Assembly (NCBI RefSeq): GCF_029016285.1
Contig: NZ_CP091976.1
Coordinates: 124,001 to 188,000 of the forward strand
Direction: 5' to 3'
DNA from: Vibrio sp. DW001
Lineage (GTDB): Bacteria; Pseudomonadota; Gammaproteobacteria; Enterobacterales; Vibrionaceae
DNA length: 64,000 nucleotides
Shown: piece after piece, positions 28,398-37,115 of the stretch
How the letters are laid out: each line of letters begins with the position of its first letter
Numbering within the stretch: position 1 is the first letter of the stretch
Notes under the pieces: model-generated
What the model was told of the DNA's origin: nothing
Databases searched by the model: none
Seen by the model: the letters and a program-made list of their open reading frames with translations, nothing else
Position numbers and translations under genes: made by a program

Positions 28398-28916
28398 CTA
28401 TTGAGGTGCAAACATATCTTGTTCTAACATGATAAGTTTTCGTTTGGCCTCTAATCCACCAGCGTAACCAACAAGCTGTCCATTACTGCCTATTATCCTA
28501 TGACACGGTACAATGATTGACAGTGCATTCGCTCCATTTGCGTTAGCGACCGCTCGAACAGCATCTTTATTACCTATCGCTTTCGCAAGATTCAAATACG
28601 TCGATGTATCTCCAAACGGAACCAATACAAGTTGACGCCAGACTTGTTTTTGAAATTCAGTACCCACAAATAAAAGTGGTAGCTCAAAATCCCGCCTTCT
28701 AGAACAGAAATATTCGGACAATTGGTTTCTCGTTTCCGACAATACTTCGTTATCTTTCTCAACATATTGAGCTTGTAGCCTACCCGTTATGCGATTATCT
28801 ATTGCATTCCGCATGTTTCGATAACGCCAATCACAGATGCAAAGTTGGTTATCATAGCTACCCAAAAGAAGTTCGCCGCAAGGGGTTTTATAATACTGTA
28901 TTTCTATATGTTTCAT
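28398..28916 (-). CDS. ogt: Methylated-DNA--protein-cysteine methyltransferase (Ogt type)
   Basis: This suicide repair enzyme removes alkyl groups from O6-guanine onto its own cysteine. It has 172 residues. The active site IIVPCHRIIG (about 134-143) is intact. FQKQVWRQLVLVPFGDTSTY, the DNA-binding helix region, precedes it, and GYAGGLEAKRKLI follows. No Ada transcription domain is present, so it is the stand-alone form. It converges on clcA. Confidence 0.93.
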   Translation of the reverse strand: MKHIEIQYYKTPCGELLLGSYDNQLCICDWRYRNMRNAIDNRITGRLQAQYVEKDNEVLSETRNQLSEYFCSRRRDFELPLLFVGTEFQKQVWRQLVLVPFGDTSTYLNLAKAIGNKDAVRAVANANGANALSIIVPCHRIIGSNGQLVGYAGGLEAKRKLIMLEQDMFAPQ

Positions 28917-29106
28917 ACACAGACCTTCTTTTCTTCAGAGCAGAATACTCATACATCAAATACCGTGCATTGATAATAGTACTGTATATTTATACATGTC
29001 AATTGAAATAATATAGAACTTTAGTTTGAAATGACGAAATCGAACCATATAGTTCGATTAGATATCGATTTTGAACGATCAGCTTTCTATTCCGGCTGAC
29101 ATTCAC

Positions 29107-29637
29107 TTAGAAAGGGCTATCTTTATTTAGTTCGTGGCATATATCTACAACAGCCAGCGCTAGGCTCGACTTTATAACTTGTTGCTGCCTTAGTTGTTGT
29201 AATTGGTAAAATTCGAGATCACCACCGACCTCTGGCTCTAACACCGCAAATTGTACTGTTCCCATCTTCTGGATAAGTCTCAATTTTTGAATAGCCTCAA
29301 GTATTGCTGGCGTGGTGAATTCGTGGTCGGAAAGATCGGCGTTGAGTTTGTGTTGAAGTTTAATGATATCTTCAATGTCATGATAAACCGCATCAGGAAT
29401 AACACCCAAACCAAAAAGCAGTTTAAGCCTGACACTAACATCACCCAAAGGACCGGTATCATGAAGGAGTGGACCAACAACGGATTGCACTGCAAAGTTA
29501 TCTTTTTGGAAGATACGATGCATAAGCCCTTCCACGGCCTCATTGAATATACTTACAGCAACAACAATAAAAGCTCTTACTGAGGTGGTGCTGTTAAGTT
29601 TTTCAATTACTTCTGTTTCATCTACTTTGTCTGGCAT
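29107..29637 (-). CDS. mtlR: Mannitol operon repressor MtlR
   Basis: This 176-residue, all-helical protein of the MltR family represses mannitol genes. It has no recognisable helix-turn-helix, which is normal for the family, so its mode of action is probably not direct classical DNA binding. FLWYDTGPLGDVSVRLKLLFGLGVI-like text (LHDTGPLGDVSVRLKLLFGLG) is typical. It follows mtlD by 59 bases that hold a strong hairpin. The position last in mtlA-mtlD-mtlR matches other gammaproteobacteria. Confidence 0.92.
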   Translation of the reverse strand: MPDKVDETEVIEKLNSTTSVRAFIVVAVSIFNEAVEGLMHRIFQKDNFAVQSVVGPLLHDTGPLGDVSVRLKLLFGLGVIPDAVYHDIEDIIKLQHKLNADLSDHEFTTPAILEAIQKLRLIQKMGTVQFAVLEPEVGGDLEFYQLQQLRQQQVIKSSLALAVVDICHELNKDSPF

Positions 29638-29660
29638 ATTTTATCTTAACTACGTGAGCA

Positions 29661-29689
29661 TGCTAAGAAGAGCGCCGCTCTTCTTAGCA
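29661..29689 (-). other. Intercistronic hairpin between mtlD and mtlR
   Basis: TGCTAAGAAGAGC pairs perfectly with GCTCTTCTTAGCA around three bases. No T-run follows on the minus strand, so it is more likely an mRNA-stabilising or partial-termination element than a full terminator. Confidence 0.6.
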
Positions 29690-29696
29690 ATATTAC

Positions 29697-30842
29697 TTAA
29701 AGCTGAGCATACATAGTTTCGATTTGGGCTATTTCACCACCTTCAATATCGAGACCTGTATATTTAGCAAGAGTTGCCTTAACACCCTCTTCACTTAGCG
29801 ATTTTTGCAACTCTTCAGCTTGGGGGTCTGAATTATTAGTGTATTTAAGCGCGGCTGCAACCCCTTTGAGCAAAGTTTTGTTCTCTATACCATATTCAAT
29901 GGTACCAAGAAGAGGTTTGATCAACCTATCACCTGCTCCAAGCTTACGAATTGGTTGGCGACCTACTCTATCCACTTCATCAATCAGGTACGGATTAGCG
30001 AAACGACCTAATATTTTTTCGATATAGGCGGCATGAACATCAGAGTCAAACTTATAACGACGAATAAGAACTTCACCACTCTCAACCATCGCTTGCTTAA
30101 CTTCTGCACGAATAACTGGATTTTCGATAGCCTCACGAATGGTATTCAAACCAGCAAGACAACCTAGGTATGCTGTTACACAATGTCCAGTATTAAGCGT
30201 GAACAATTTACGTTCAACAAATGCCATCAGGTTATCTGTGCACTCCATTCCTGGAATGTTAGGAATCTCACCTTTGAACTGTGTCTCGTCAACGATCCAT
30301 TCACTGAACGTCTCTACCGTCACCGCCAATGGGTCAGTTTCACCTTCTGCCGCTGGTGGAACGATTCTATCAACCGCTGAATCCACAAATCCAACTAACG
30401 CCTCAACCTGCGGTTTCAGTTCATCATCAAGCTTTTCGAATACCGCTTCTTTAAGTTGAGAGGTACCACGAACCATATTCTCGCAGGCAATAATATTAAG
30501 GGGCGCTGTTATGCCAATTTCAATGCGTTTCTCTATCGCTTGCGCTAGGGTACCAGCAATGATTTTCAAAACCGTTGGCCCAACGGCAGTCGTGACTAAA
30601 TCAGACGCTACAATAGCGTCTACAATCTCAGCACTAGTCGAGTTAAGTGCGGTAACACCTTTGACCATTTCTATCTTACAGTCAGCGCCTACAACCTTAA
30701 CAGGGTATTCATTTCTAGCAATTAGTCCGTTAACGACCTCTTCATTTACATCTGCAAATGTAACTTCGACACCCGCATCAGCTAATAACTTACCAATAAA
30801 ACCACGACCTATATTACCTGCGCCAAAATGTAGTGCTTTCAT
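29697..30842 (-). CDS. mtlD: Mannitol-1-phosphate 5-dehydrogenase
   Basis: This enzyme oxidises mannitol 1-phosphate, the product of the mannitol PTS, to fructose 6-phosphate with NAD. It has 381 residues starting [20 protein letters not shown], where the Rossmann loop is GAGNIGRG. The polyol-dehydrogenase stretch [20 protein letters not shown] carries the catalytic Lys and family-specific Asn/His residues. ATG at 30842 matches the family start, and the longer frame adds no conserved sequence. It lies 108 bases after mtlA, with a hairpin between. Confidence 0.96.
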   Translation of the reverse strand: MKALHFGAGNIGRGFIGKLLADAGVEVTFADVNEEVVNGLIARNEYPVKVVGADCKIEMVKGVTALNSTSAEIVDAIVASDLVTTAVGPTVLKIIAGTLAQAIEKRIEIGITAPLNIIACENMVRGTSQLKEAVFEKLDDELKPQVEALVGFVDSAVDRIVPPAAEGETDPLAVTVETFSEWIVDETQFKGEIPNIPGMECTDNLMAFVERKLFTLNTGHCVTAYLGCLAGLNTIREAIENPVIRAEVKQAMVESGEVLIRRYKFDSDVHAAYIEKILGRFANPYLIDEVDRVGRQPIRKLGAGDRLIKPLLGTIEYGIENKTLLKGVAAALKYTNNSDPQAEELQKSLSEEGVKATLAKYTGLDIEGGEIAQIETMYAQL

Positions 30843-30885
30843 AATATGCATTCCAAAAAATATTAAATCTATTAAAATCAAAATT

Positions 30886-30916
30886 GAGGTCGGCCTTAGG
30901 GGGCTAGGCCGACCTC
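30886..30916 (-). other. Intercistronic hairpin between mtlA and mtlD
   Basis: GAGGTCGGCCT pairs perfectly with AGGCCGACCTC around nine bases. On the minus strand it is followed by a T-rich tract (AATTTTGATTTT). It could partly terminate or protect the mtlA message so that mtlA and mtlD levels differ. Confidence 0.65.
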
Positions 30917-30950
30917 CTTCACTTTGCTTAGGAGCTATGATTACAAAGGA

Positions 30951-32837
30951 TTACTTGCCGTTTAAGATTCGAAGTACATCATCCGGATTAGATGTCGACT
31001 TCAAGCATTCAATCGCTTCTTCATCATCAAGTGAATTTGTTATGGCCGTGATAACTTGAATATGTTCGTCACCTTGAGCCGCAATACCAATGACCATTAT
31101 TGCAACATCGTCTTCATCTTCACCCCATTGGATACCCTGAGGAAATTGACAGAATACGATGCCCGTTTTTAGGACATACTTTTTCGCTTCAATCGTACCG
31201 TGTGGAACAGAAATTGATTCGCCTAAATATGTCGATACCAATTCTTCACGAGCTAACATGCCAGCAACATATTCAGGTGCTACATATCCTAATTTTACAA
31301 GTTGTTCACCAGCAAACTTGATTACTTCTTCTTTGGTTGATGCTTCCATTCCTAAAAAGATGTTCTCAGTTGATAACTTTAGTGTTCCATCTTCACTAGA
31401 GTCTGTGTTCACTGGTGCATCAGGCTTTTTTACAGCGCCCTCTTGAGCCGTTACTAGCTCAGCAACCAAATTGTCATATAATGCATTATCTAAGAAGTTA
31501 GACAGTGAGATATGCTTAGCAGAACCCGCATGGTTACGCGCTCTATCAGTCAAATCTTTGTGTGTAACAACAATATCCGCATCTTGTGGCAAGTTGTTAA
31601 TTGCAAGGTTTGTTACTTCAATGTCAAGGTTTGCTGCATCGACTTTCTTGCGAAGAAGGCTAGCACCCATTGCACTTGAGCCCATACCTGCATCACATGC
31701 AACGATGATTTTAGTTACCGCAGCCATATTGACAGCAACACCCTCTGCCCCTTTTGAAGAGGACTTCATGTCTTTCATTTGATTTGTTGCGTCTTCTAAT
31801 GACTCGTCACCATCTGATTGCTTTTGAGTTTTCATCAATAAAGATGCGACGAAGAAAGAAACACCAGCCGAAGAGATGACTGAAAGAATCACGCCTACAA
31901 ACGCAGCTTTTGGTGTCATTAACAATACAGCGAAGATTGAACCAGGCGAGGCTGGAGATACAAGACCAGAATCGAACAATACGTTTACGAATACACCCGT
32001 CGCGCCACCAGCAATGACAGCAAGGATTAGGCGAGGATTCATCAATACGTATGGGAAGTAAATTTCGTGAATACCACCTAAGAAGTGGATAATAGAAGCA
32101 CCAGCCGCAGACTGTTTAGCTGCACCTTTACCAAAGGCCATGTAAGCCAATAGAAGACCAAGACCTGGACCAGGGTTCGCTTCGATTAGGAAGAAGATAG
32201 AACGACCCGCTTCTTCTGCTTGTTGGATACCTAGTGGAGAGAAGATACCGTGGTTAATCGCATTGTTTAGGAACAGGATTTTCGCTGGTTCAACAAAAAT
32301 TGATGTAAGAGGTAGTATACCTGTTTCAACCAGTACGTTTACACCTGAAGCCATGCCTGTAGATAACGCTTTAACAGCAGGACCAATAACGACATAAGCA
32401 ATAATGGCACAAATCATACCAATGATGCCGGCAGAGAAGTTATTAACTAACATCTCAAATCCACTTTTCACTTTACCGTGAACCGCTTCATCAAATTTCT
32501 TAATTGCGAACGCACCTAGCGGACCAACAATCATTGCCCCCATGAACATTGGAATGTCAGTACCAACGATAACACCCATTGTCGTTACAGCACCAACGAC
32601 AGCACCACGTTCACCCGCGACCATTTTACCACCGGTATAACCGATTAGTAGAGGTAGCAAATAAGTAATCATTGGACCAACCATTGAAGACAAAGTCTCG
32701 TTTGGAATCCAACCTGTTGGAATAAATAGAGCAGTAATAAAACCCCACGCGATAAATGCACCAATGTTGGGCATTACCATGTTGGAGAGAAAACGGCCAA
32801 AATTTTGTACCTTGACCTTAGCTTCTGGTGATAACAT
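30951..32837 (-). CDS. mtlA: PTS mannitol-specific EIICBA component
   Basis: This protein imports and phosphorylates mannitol. It has 628 residues: an EIIC membrane domain (about 1-340), an EIIB domain with the phosphocysteine loop CDAGMGSSAMGAS (about 381) and an EIIA domain with the phosphohistidine in SVPHGTIEAK (about 548). All three are fused, as in Escherichia coli MtlA. GGGGA-type ribosome site GGGGAACTCTT precedes ATG. It heads mtlA-mtlD-mtlR. Two CRP-like sites and a structured leader lie upstream, fitting catabolite control. Confidence 0.97.
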   Translation of the reverse strand: MLSPEAKVKVQNFGRFLSNMVMPNIGAFIAWGFITALFIPTGWIPNETLSSMVGPMITYLLPLLIGYTGGKMVAGERGAVVGAVTTMGVIVGTDIPMFMGAMIVGPLGAFAIKKFDEAVHGKVKSGFEMLVNNFSAGIIGMICAIIAYVVIGPAVKALSTGMASGVNVLVETGILPLTSIFVEPAKILFLNNAINHGIFSPLGIQQAEEAGRSIFFLIEANPGPGLGLLLAYMAFGKGAAKQSAAGASIIHFLGGIHEIYFPYVLMNPRLILAVIAGGATGVFVNVLFDSGLVSPASPGSIFAVLLMTPKAAFVGVILSVISSAGVSFFVASLLMKTQKQSDGDESLEDATNQMKDMKSSSKGAEGVAVNMAAVTKIIVACDAGMGSSAMGASLLRKKVDAANLDIEVTNLAINNLPQDADIVVTHKDLTDRARNHAGSAKHISLSNFLDNALYDNLVAELVTAQEGAVKKPDAPVNTDSSEDGTLKLSTENIFLGMEASTKEEVIKFAGEQLVKLGYVAPEYVAGMLAREELVSTYLGESISVPHGTIEAKKYVLKTGIVFCQFPQGIQWGEDEDDVAIMVIGIAAQGDEHIQVITAITNSLDDEEAIECLKSTSNPDDVLRILNGK

Positions 32838-32867
32838 AAGAGTTCCCCGTTCGATGTTCTAATAAGT

Positions 32868-32909
32868 TTGTGTTTCGGTTCGCTAAAACCGACTATTGTT
32901 TCGACACAA
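32868..32909 (-). other. Nested hairpin in the mtlA leader
   Basis: Inner arms TCGGTT and AACCGA lie within outer arms TTGTGT and ACACAA, about 30-70 bases before the mtlA start. In Vibrio cholerae the mtlA leader is bound by the antisense RNA MtlS, from memory. I see no clear terminator for such an RNA here. Confidence 0.4.
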
Positions 32910-33113
32910 TAAATTTACCACATAAACTAACATTAGGATCTTGAACGGGATTTTTGCATATTAGATCACATTAATAGATCAAAAAGAGAACATTCTGGAG
33001 ATGCGAGTCACATAAATGAACTGTAATTTTACAACATATTGCTAATATTATTAATGTCAACCTAAAAGTGCGGGCTTATGTCACATTTATTTAAATGTGA
33101 ATACAAAATTATA

Positions 33114-33129
33114 TGTGACAAGAATCACA
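33114..33129. promoter_or_regulatory. CRP-like site upstream of mtlA
   Basis: TGTGA and TCACA flank six bases (CAAGAA), an exact match to the CRP core. It is 277 bases upstream of mtlA in a 547-base gap. A perfect reverse-type dyad TCACATTTA/TAAATGTGA lies at 33081-33100. Confidence 0.7.
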
Positions 33130-33162
33130 CATACTGAATGTCCCTACTATTCTGCCCCCTAT

Positions 33163-33182
33163 TTAGTGACTTGGATCACTAA
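33163..33182. promoter_or_regulatory. Second CRP-like dyad upstream of mtlA
   Basis: TTAGTGA and TCACTAA form a perfect dyad around six bases, keeping the GTGA-N6-TCAC core of CRP sites. Multiple CRP sites are usual before mannitol operons. Confidence 0.5.
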
Positions 33183-33243
33183 TGAAAATAGCATTCTCCA
33201 ATGATGTCAAGTTAATTTAATGTTAATGATATTGATATGTTTT

Positions 33244-33277
33244 TTAATTACGGAAAAATGAGTCATTCTGTAATTAA
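33244..33277. repeat. Inverted repeat in the mtlA-malY gap
   Basis: TTAATTACGGAA at 33244-33255 faces TTCTGTAATTAA at 33266-33277 with one G-T wobble. There is no T-run after the stem on either strand, so it is not a terminator. Role unknown. Confidence 0.4.
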
Positions 33278-33384
33278 ATGATGGTGGATTAGTCAATATT
33301 TTTTTGTATATATTCCAGCAATCATTAGCGATTGTTCTAATTGTTGACAGCAGAAATCACTCATGGTCGTAGTACAGTACTCAC

Positions 33385-34554
33385 CTACTCATTGAGCGCC
33401 TTACTGATTCTAGTCAACGCCTCTTTTAGAGTTTGACGTGTACAGGCAATATTTATACGCTGATAGCCTTCGCCTTCAGTACCAAACATCGTTCCTCCCT
33501 CTAGCAATACATTTGCTTTTTTGATCATCAAAGAATCAAGTTGTTTTGAACTTAGGTTGTACTCTTTTAAATCTAACCAGATAAAATACGTACCTTGAGG
33601 GGTGGTAAACTGAGCTTGGGGTATGTGTTGTTCGACAAAGGCTTTTGCAAATGAGTAGTTTGCGTCAATATACGCTTTCAATTCTTCTAACCAAGGTTCA
33701 CCAAAGTTATAAGCGGCAGTTACTGCAACAATGCCTAAAGGTGAAGGCATTGAAAAACCATTTTTAGCCTCCCATCTATCTTTCAGTTCCTTACTCTCTA
33801 TAATTACATTAGACATATGTAATCCAGCAAGATTGAACGTTTTGCTTGGCGCTGTGCAGGTGATGATTTTATCGCTATTTGGAAAAAGTGTTGAGATTGG
33901 GTAATGTTTAACGCCCATACGTACTAAATCAAAATGAATTTCATCACTCACTAACAACACATCATTATCTAAGCAAATATTACCCAGCTTCAACAAATCT
34001 GTTTGACTCCAGACATTACCCGTCGGATTGTGTGGACTGCAAAAAAACATAATTTTGTTGTCAGGATTTTTTGCTTTTTGTTCCAAATCATCAAAATCAA
34101 TACTATAAACCCCGTCAATTTCTATCAAGGGATTGTTAACAATTCTCCTTTCTTCTCGCTCTATAACTTTCGCAAACATATGATAAACGGGCGGTTGAAT
34201 AATGACACCATCTTGCTCATTAGAATAAGCTCTAATAATCGATTCGAGCGCTGGAATTACACCACTTGTAAGGTAAATATCATCGGTTTTCACATACCAA
34301 TCAAATCTCTTAAAGAACCAGTTTTGTACACTTTCATAATAGCTTGAATCCACCATGCTATAACCAAATATTTGGTCATCAACACGCTGTTTCATTGCCT
34401 CAATTATTTCAGGCGCACACGCAAAGTCCATATCTGCTACCCAAAGCGGTAACGTATTGTCATTTGCATAAGGAGAGATTTTTTTCATATACTCCCATTT
34501 TGCCGAGTTTGACCCTTTTCTATCTACACTATAATCAAAATTAAAATTTGCCAT
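33385..34554 (-). CDS. MalY/PatB family C-S lyase (PLP aminotransferase fold)
   Basis: This 389-residue enzyme likely cleaves cystathionine or cysteine to release thiol or H2S. FSKTFNLAG-type text (APSKTFNLAGLHMSN, about 226) holds the PLP lysine. SPHNPTGNVW and SDEIHFDLV are fold-type I motifs and LPLWVADMDF is the usual N-terminus. ATG at 34554 is preferred because AAGGA lies seven bases upstream. MalY also acts as a regulator in some enteric bacteria, but no mal gene is nearby. It is a single-gene unit. Confidence 0.88.
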   Translation of the reverse strand: MANFNFDYSVDRKGSNSAKWEYMKKISPYANDNTLPLWVADMDFACAPEIIEAMKQRVDDQIFGYSMVDSSYYESVQNWFFKRFDWYVKTDDIYLTSGVIPALESIIRAYSNEQDGVIIQPPVYHMFAKVIEREERRIVNNPLIEIDGVYSIDFDDLEQKAKNPDNKIMFFCSPHNPTGNVWSQTDLLKLGNICLDNDVLLVSDEIHFDLVRMGVKHYPISTLFPNSDKIITCTAPSKTFNLAGLHMSNVIIESKELKDRWEAKNGFSMPSPLGIVAVTAAYNFGEPWLEELKAYIDANYSFAKAFVEQHIPQAQFTTPQGTYFIWLDLKEYNLSSKQLDSLMIKKANVLLEGGTMFGTEGEGYQRINIACTRQTLKEALTRISKALNE

Positions 34555-34665
34555 CCTAGCGTCCTTCATTTAATAACATACTGAATTATTTATACTACTT
34601 ATGATTAAACATTGTCGTTTTTTATTGGGTAGGATGTCATTCAAATAAGGCAGGCCAAAACGAAC

Positions 34666-36915
34666 TTAAGCGTGAGAAGTCACTTTATTACGACCAGACG
34701 CTTTAGATGCGTATAAAGCTTCGTCGGAGCGCGAAAGTAGATCAATGGTATTATCACCTTGGCGAAATGCTGTGACACCGAAGCTAGCGGTAATTTTGCC
34801 AATCTCAACAATATTGTGCATTGCTATATTTTCACGTAGATGTTCAGCAAATATTGTTGCGTCACTTAATGTGCTGTGAGGACAAATGATCAGAAACTCT
34901 TCCCCTCCCCATCGCCCGAGGGTATCGACATTGCGCCTACTGGCCTCAAAAAGGTCAGCAACTTCTTTGAGTACCCTATCTCCTGATTGATGACCAAGTG
35001 TGTCGTTAACATGTTTGAAGTGGTCCAAATCAACCAAGATGACCGCAAAGCCTTCTCCGTAGCGGATAGCACGGTCGAGTTCATTGCTTAAGACTGCCTC
35101 TAGCTTGACCCTATTATAGATGCCTGTGAGCTTATCGGTAACCGATAATCGTTCTAACTCGATATTCTTTATCTCGAGTACTTGCTGTGTTGCTTTCAAC
35201 TGACTTAACGCTTCATCGACTTTAGATTTTGCCGCGCTAAGCCGACTATTTGACCAATAGAACCAAATAAACATGATCATAGAAGCAAACAAAATTTGGG
35301 CAACCAGAGTATAATCTTGCTTCTCAACGGCTTGTGACGTGTACCAACGTTGTTGTATTAAACTGTGTTGACTTGGGGTCAGTGAACGAAAACCTTTACT
35401 TAAAATAGAGGTTAATTCTGGCCATTCTTTAGGCGCGACAAAGTGGTATTCAATATCCTTGTATTTGGTCGGAATCCCCACTTTTACATTGGATAATAGA
35501 CCATATGCAATCATATAATTTGCGACCGCAAGGTTTCCGATATACGCTTCTGCTCGATTGTCTTCAACCATATACAGAGCCTGTGCAGTATTCGATACCT
35601 CAACAACATTTATATCTGGATAGTCTGCATGTATCCAATCGGCCGAAATATGACCTTGCTCCATCGCTATCATCTTACCATTTAAGTCATTAATATTATT
35701 GATAATCAATGTTGACTTATTCACTAAAACCATTACAGGGTAAGAAAGAAAGGGCTCTCCATAATTGAATTGCTTACGCCTCTCTTCCGTTTGAACGGAG
35801 TACAGCAAGGTATCGTATTTCAACCTTTCATTCGCCATTTCCTTATGAGCAAGGTCCGTTGGTGAGTCGTCAAAAACAAACTGAGGTGTTATTCCAACTA
35901 TCTTTGTTATTTCTCTTATATAATCTACTGCAATACCTTCTGCCATTCCTTTGCTAACAAATTCAAATGGAGGCTGATTGGTTCGAGTTCGAAATCGGAT
36001 AATTGGATGATTTTGTAAAAATATTTTCTCCGATTGCGTTAATTTATTTGGGTCTTCATGGGCTATCGAAACGGAGATCCAGTTATTCAATATCTTTTGG
36101 TCAACACTCGCAGGTATGGCCGAAATCATTTTATCCATTAACTGCGTTAATATTGGCTCATCCTTTCTTACTCCAACATTGAGATCCCAACTTCCTTCCA
36201 ACTTTGAAGTGATTTTTAAGCTGCCAAAGTAATTCTGTTGAATGTTGTACCCGACTGTCGCCAATGTTCCAACATACCCATAGATCTCCCCTTTTTCGAC
36301 ACTTTCAAGCCCTTTTTCTAAGGTGTCGACTTCAACCAAGGTTAGATTGGGGTATTTAGCCTTCAAAAAATCACCAATTGCGTAGCCTTTTACTATGGCG
36401 AGTCTTTTATCGTGCAACTCAGATATATCTGACACCCACGGTTTGTGCATGTCTGTAGCGATCACAATCGAAGACTTAAAATAACCTTGCGAAAAATCGA
36501 GATACTGACTCTTCTCTTCCGATCTTGCCACTGCAGAAATGAAGTCGCATTGATGGTTTTCTGCAAATGTTAGTGTTTCACTCCATGTTTTGGTTGAAGA
36601 AAGGATAATTGGTATTCCTAACGTGTCCTCAAATAACCTCATATAGTCCGCTGTCAGACCAATGTGAGTGCCGTTCTTATTCATCTCAAATGGCATCCAA
36701 TTTGGATCTATACAAACACTTAATGCCTTCTTTTTTGAAAGATAATTTAATTCAAGGGGTGTAAATTCAAGTATAAGTTTTTGAGAGTGTTCAGGGACTG
36801 ATACTGATGCGAGCATCGTTTTTTCTTCAGCAGAATAAGCCAAATAAAATGGGGAAAGTAATAGCAGATAAATCGCGAGCTTAGCTGTGCGTAATAAACG
36901 CAATATCGTTATCAA
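34666..36915 (-). CDS. Diguanylate cyclase with two periplasmic solute-binding domains
   Basis: This 749-residue protein has a signal peptide (about 1-29). Two consecutive SBP_bac_3 amino-acid-binding-type domains follow (about 45-270 and 290-520). Then come a TM (about 535-552), a short coiled coil and a GGDEF domain with GRWGGEEF (670-674). The I-site RNVD lies five residues before it. The periplasmic layout is like BvgS-type kinases, but the output is a cyclase. Start codon is TTG with AAGG seven bases upstream. It probably senses a small amine or amino acid, which is inference. Confidence 0.9.
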   Translation of the reverse strand: MITILRLLRTAKLAIYLLLLSPFYLAYSAEEKTMLASVSVPEHSQKLILEFTPLELNYLSKKKALSVCIDPNWMPFEMNKNGTHIGLTADYMRLFEDTLGIPIILSSTKTWSETLTFAENHQCDFISAVARSEEKSQYLDFSQGYFKSSIVIATDMHKPWVSDISELHDKRLAIVKGYAIGDFLKAKYPNLTLVEVDTLEKGLESVEKGEIYGYVGTLATVGYNIQQNYFGSLKITSKLEGSWDLNVGVRKDEPILTQLMDKMISAIPASVDQKILNNWISVSIAHEDPNKLTQSEKIFLQNHPIIRFRTRTNQPPFEFVSKGMAEGIAVDYIREITKIVGITPQFVFDDSPTDLAHKEMANERLKYDTLLYSVQTEERRKQFNYGEPFLSYPVMVLVNKSTLIINNINDLNGKMIAMEQGHISADWIHADYPDINVVEVSNTAQALYMVEDNRAEAYIGNLAVANYMIAYGLLSNVKVGIPTKYKDIEYHFVAPKEWPELTSILSKGFRSLTPSQHSLIQQRWYTSQAVEKQDYTLVAQILFASMIMFIWFYWSNSRLSAAKSKVDEALSQLKATQQVLEIKNIELERLSVTDKLTGIYNRVKLEAVLSNELDRAIRYGEGFAVILVDLDHFKHVNDTLGHQSGDRVLKEVADLFEASRRNVDTLGRWGGEEFLIICPHSTLSDATIFAEHLRENIAMHNIVEIGKITASFGVTAFRQGDNTIDLLSRSDEALYASKASGRNKVTSHA

Positions 36916-37115
36916 GTTGCGGCCTTGCTTTAATCACTTAAATCAATCAAACAACCATAAATAGCCACTTAGGTTATGCAACAATAATATTAGCTTGATT
37001 AATGACAACTGTATAATTTAATAATATAAATTGTGATGTTTGCTCGGCTTTAATGGCGTGTAAAAAGGAAGGTAAGTCGTTTTCGTTGTGCTACTAAATA
37101 GTTGAAAAAGAGTCG

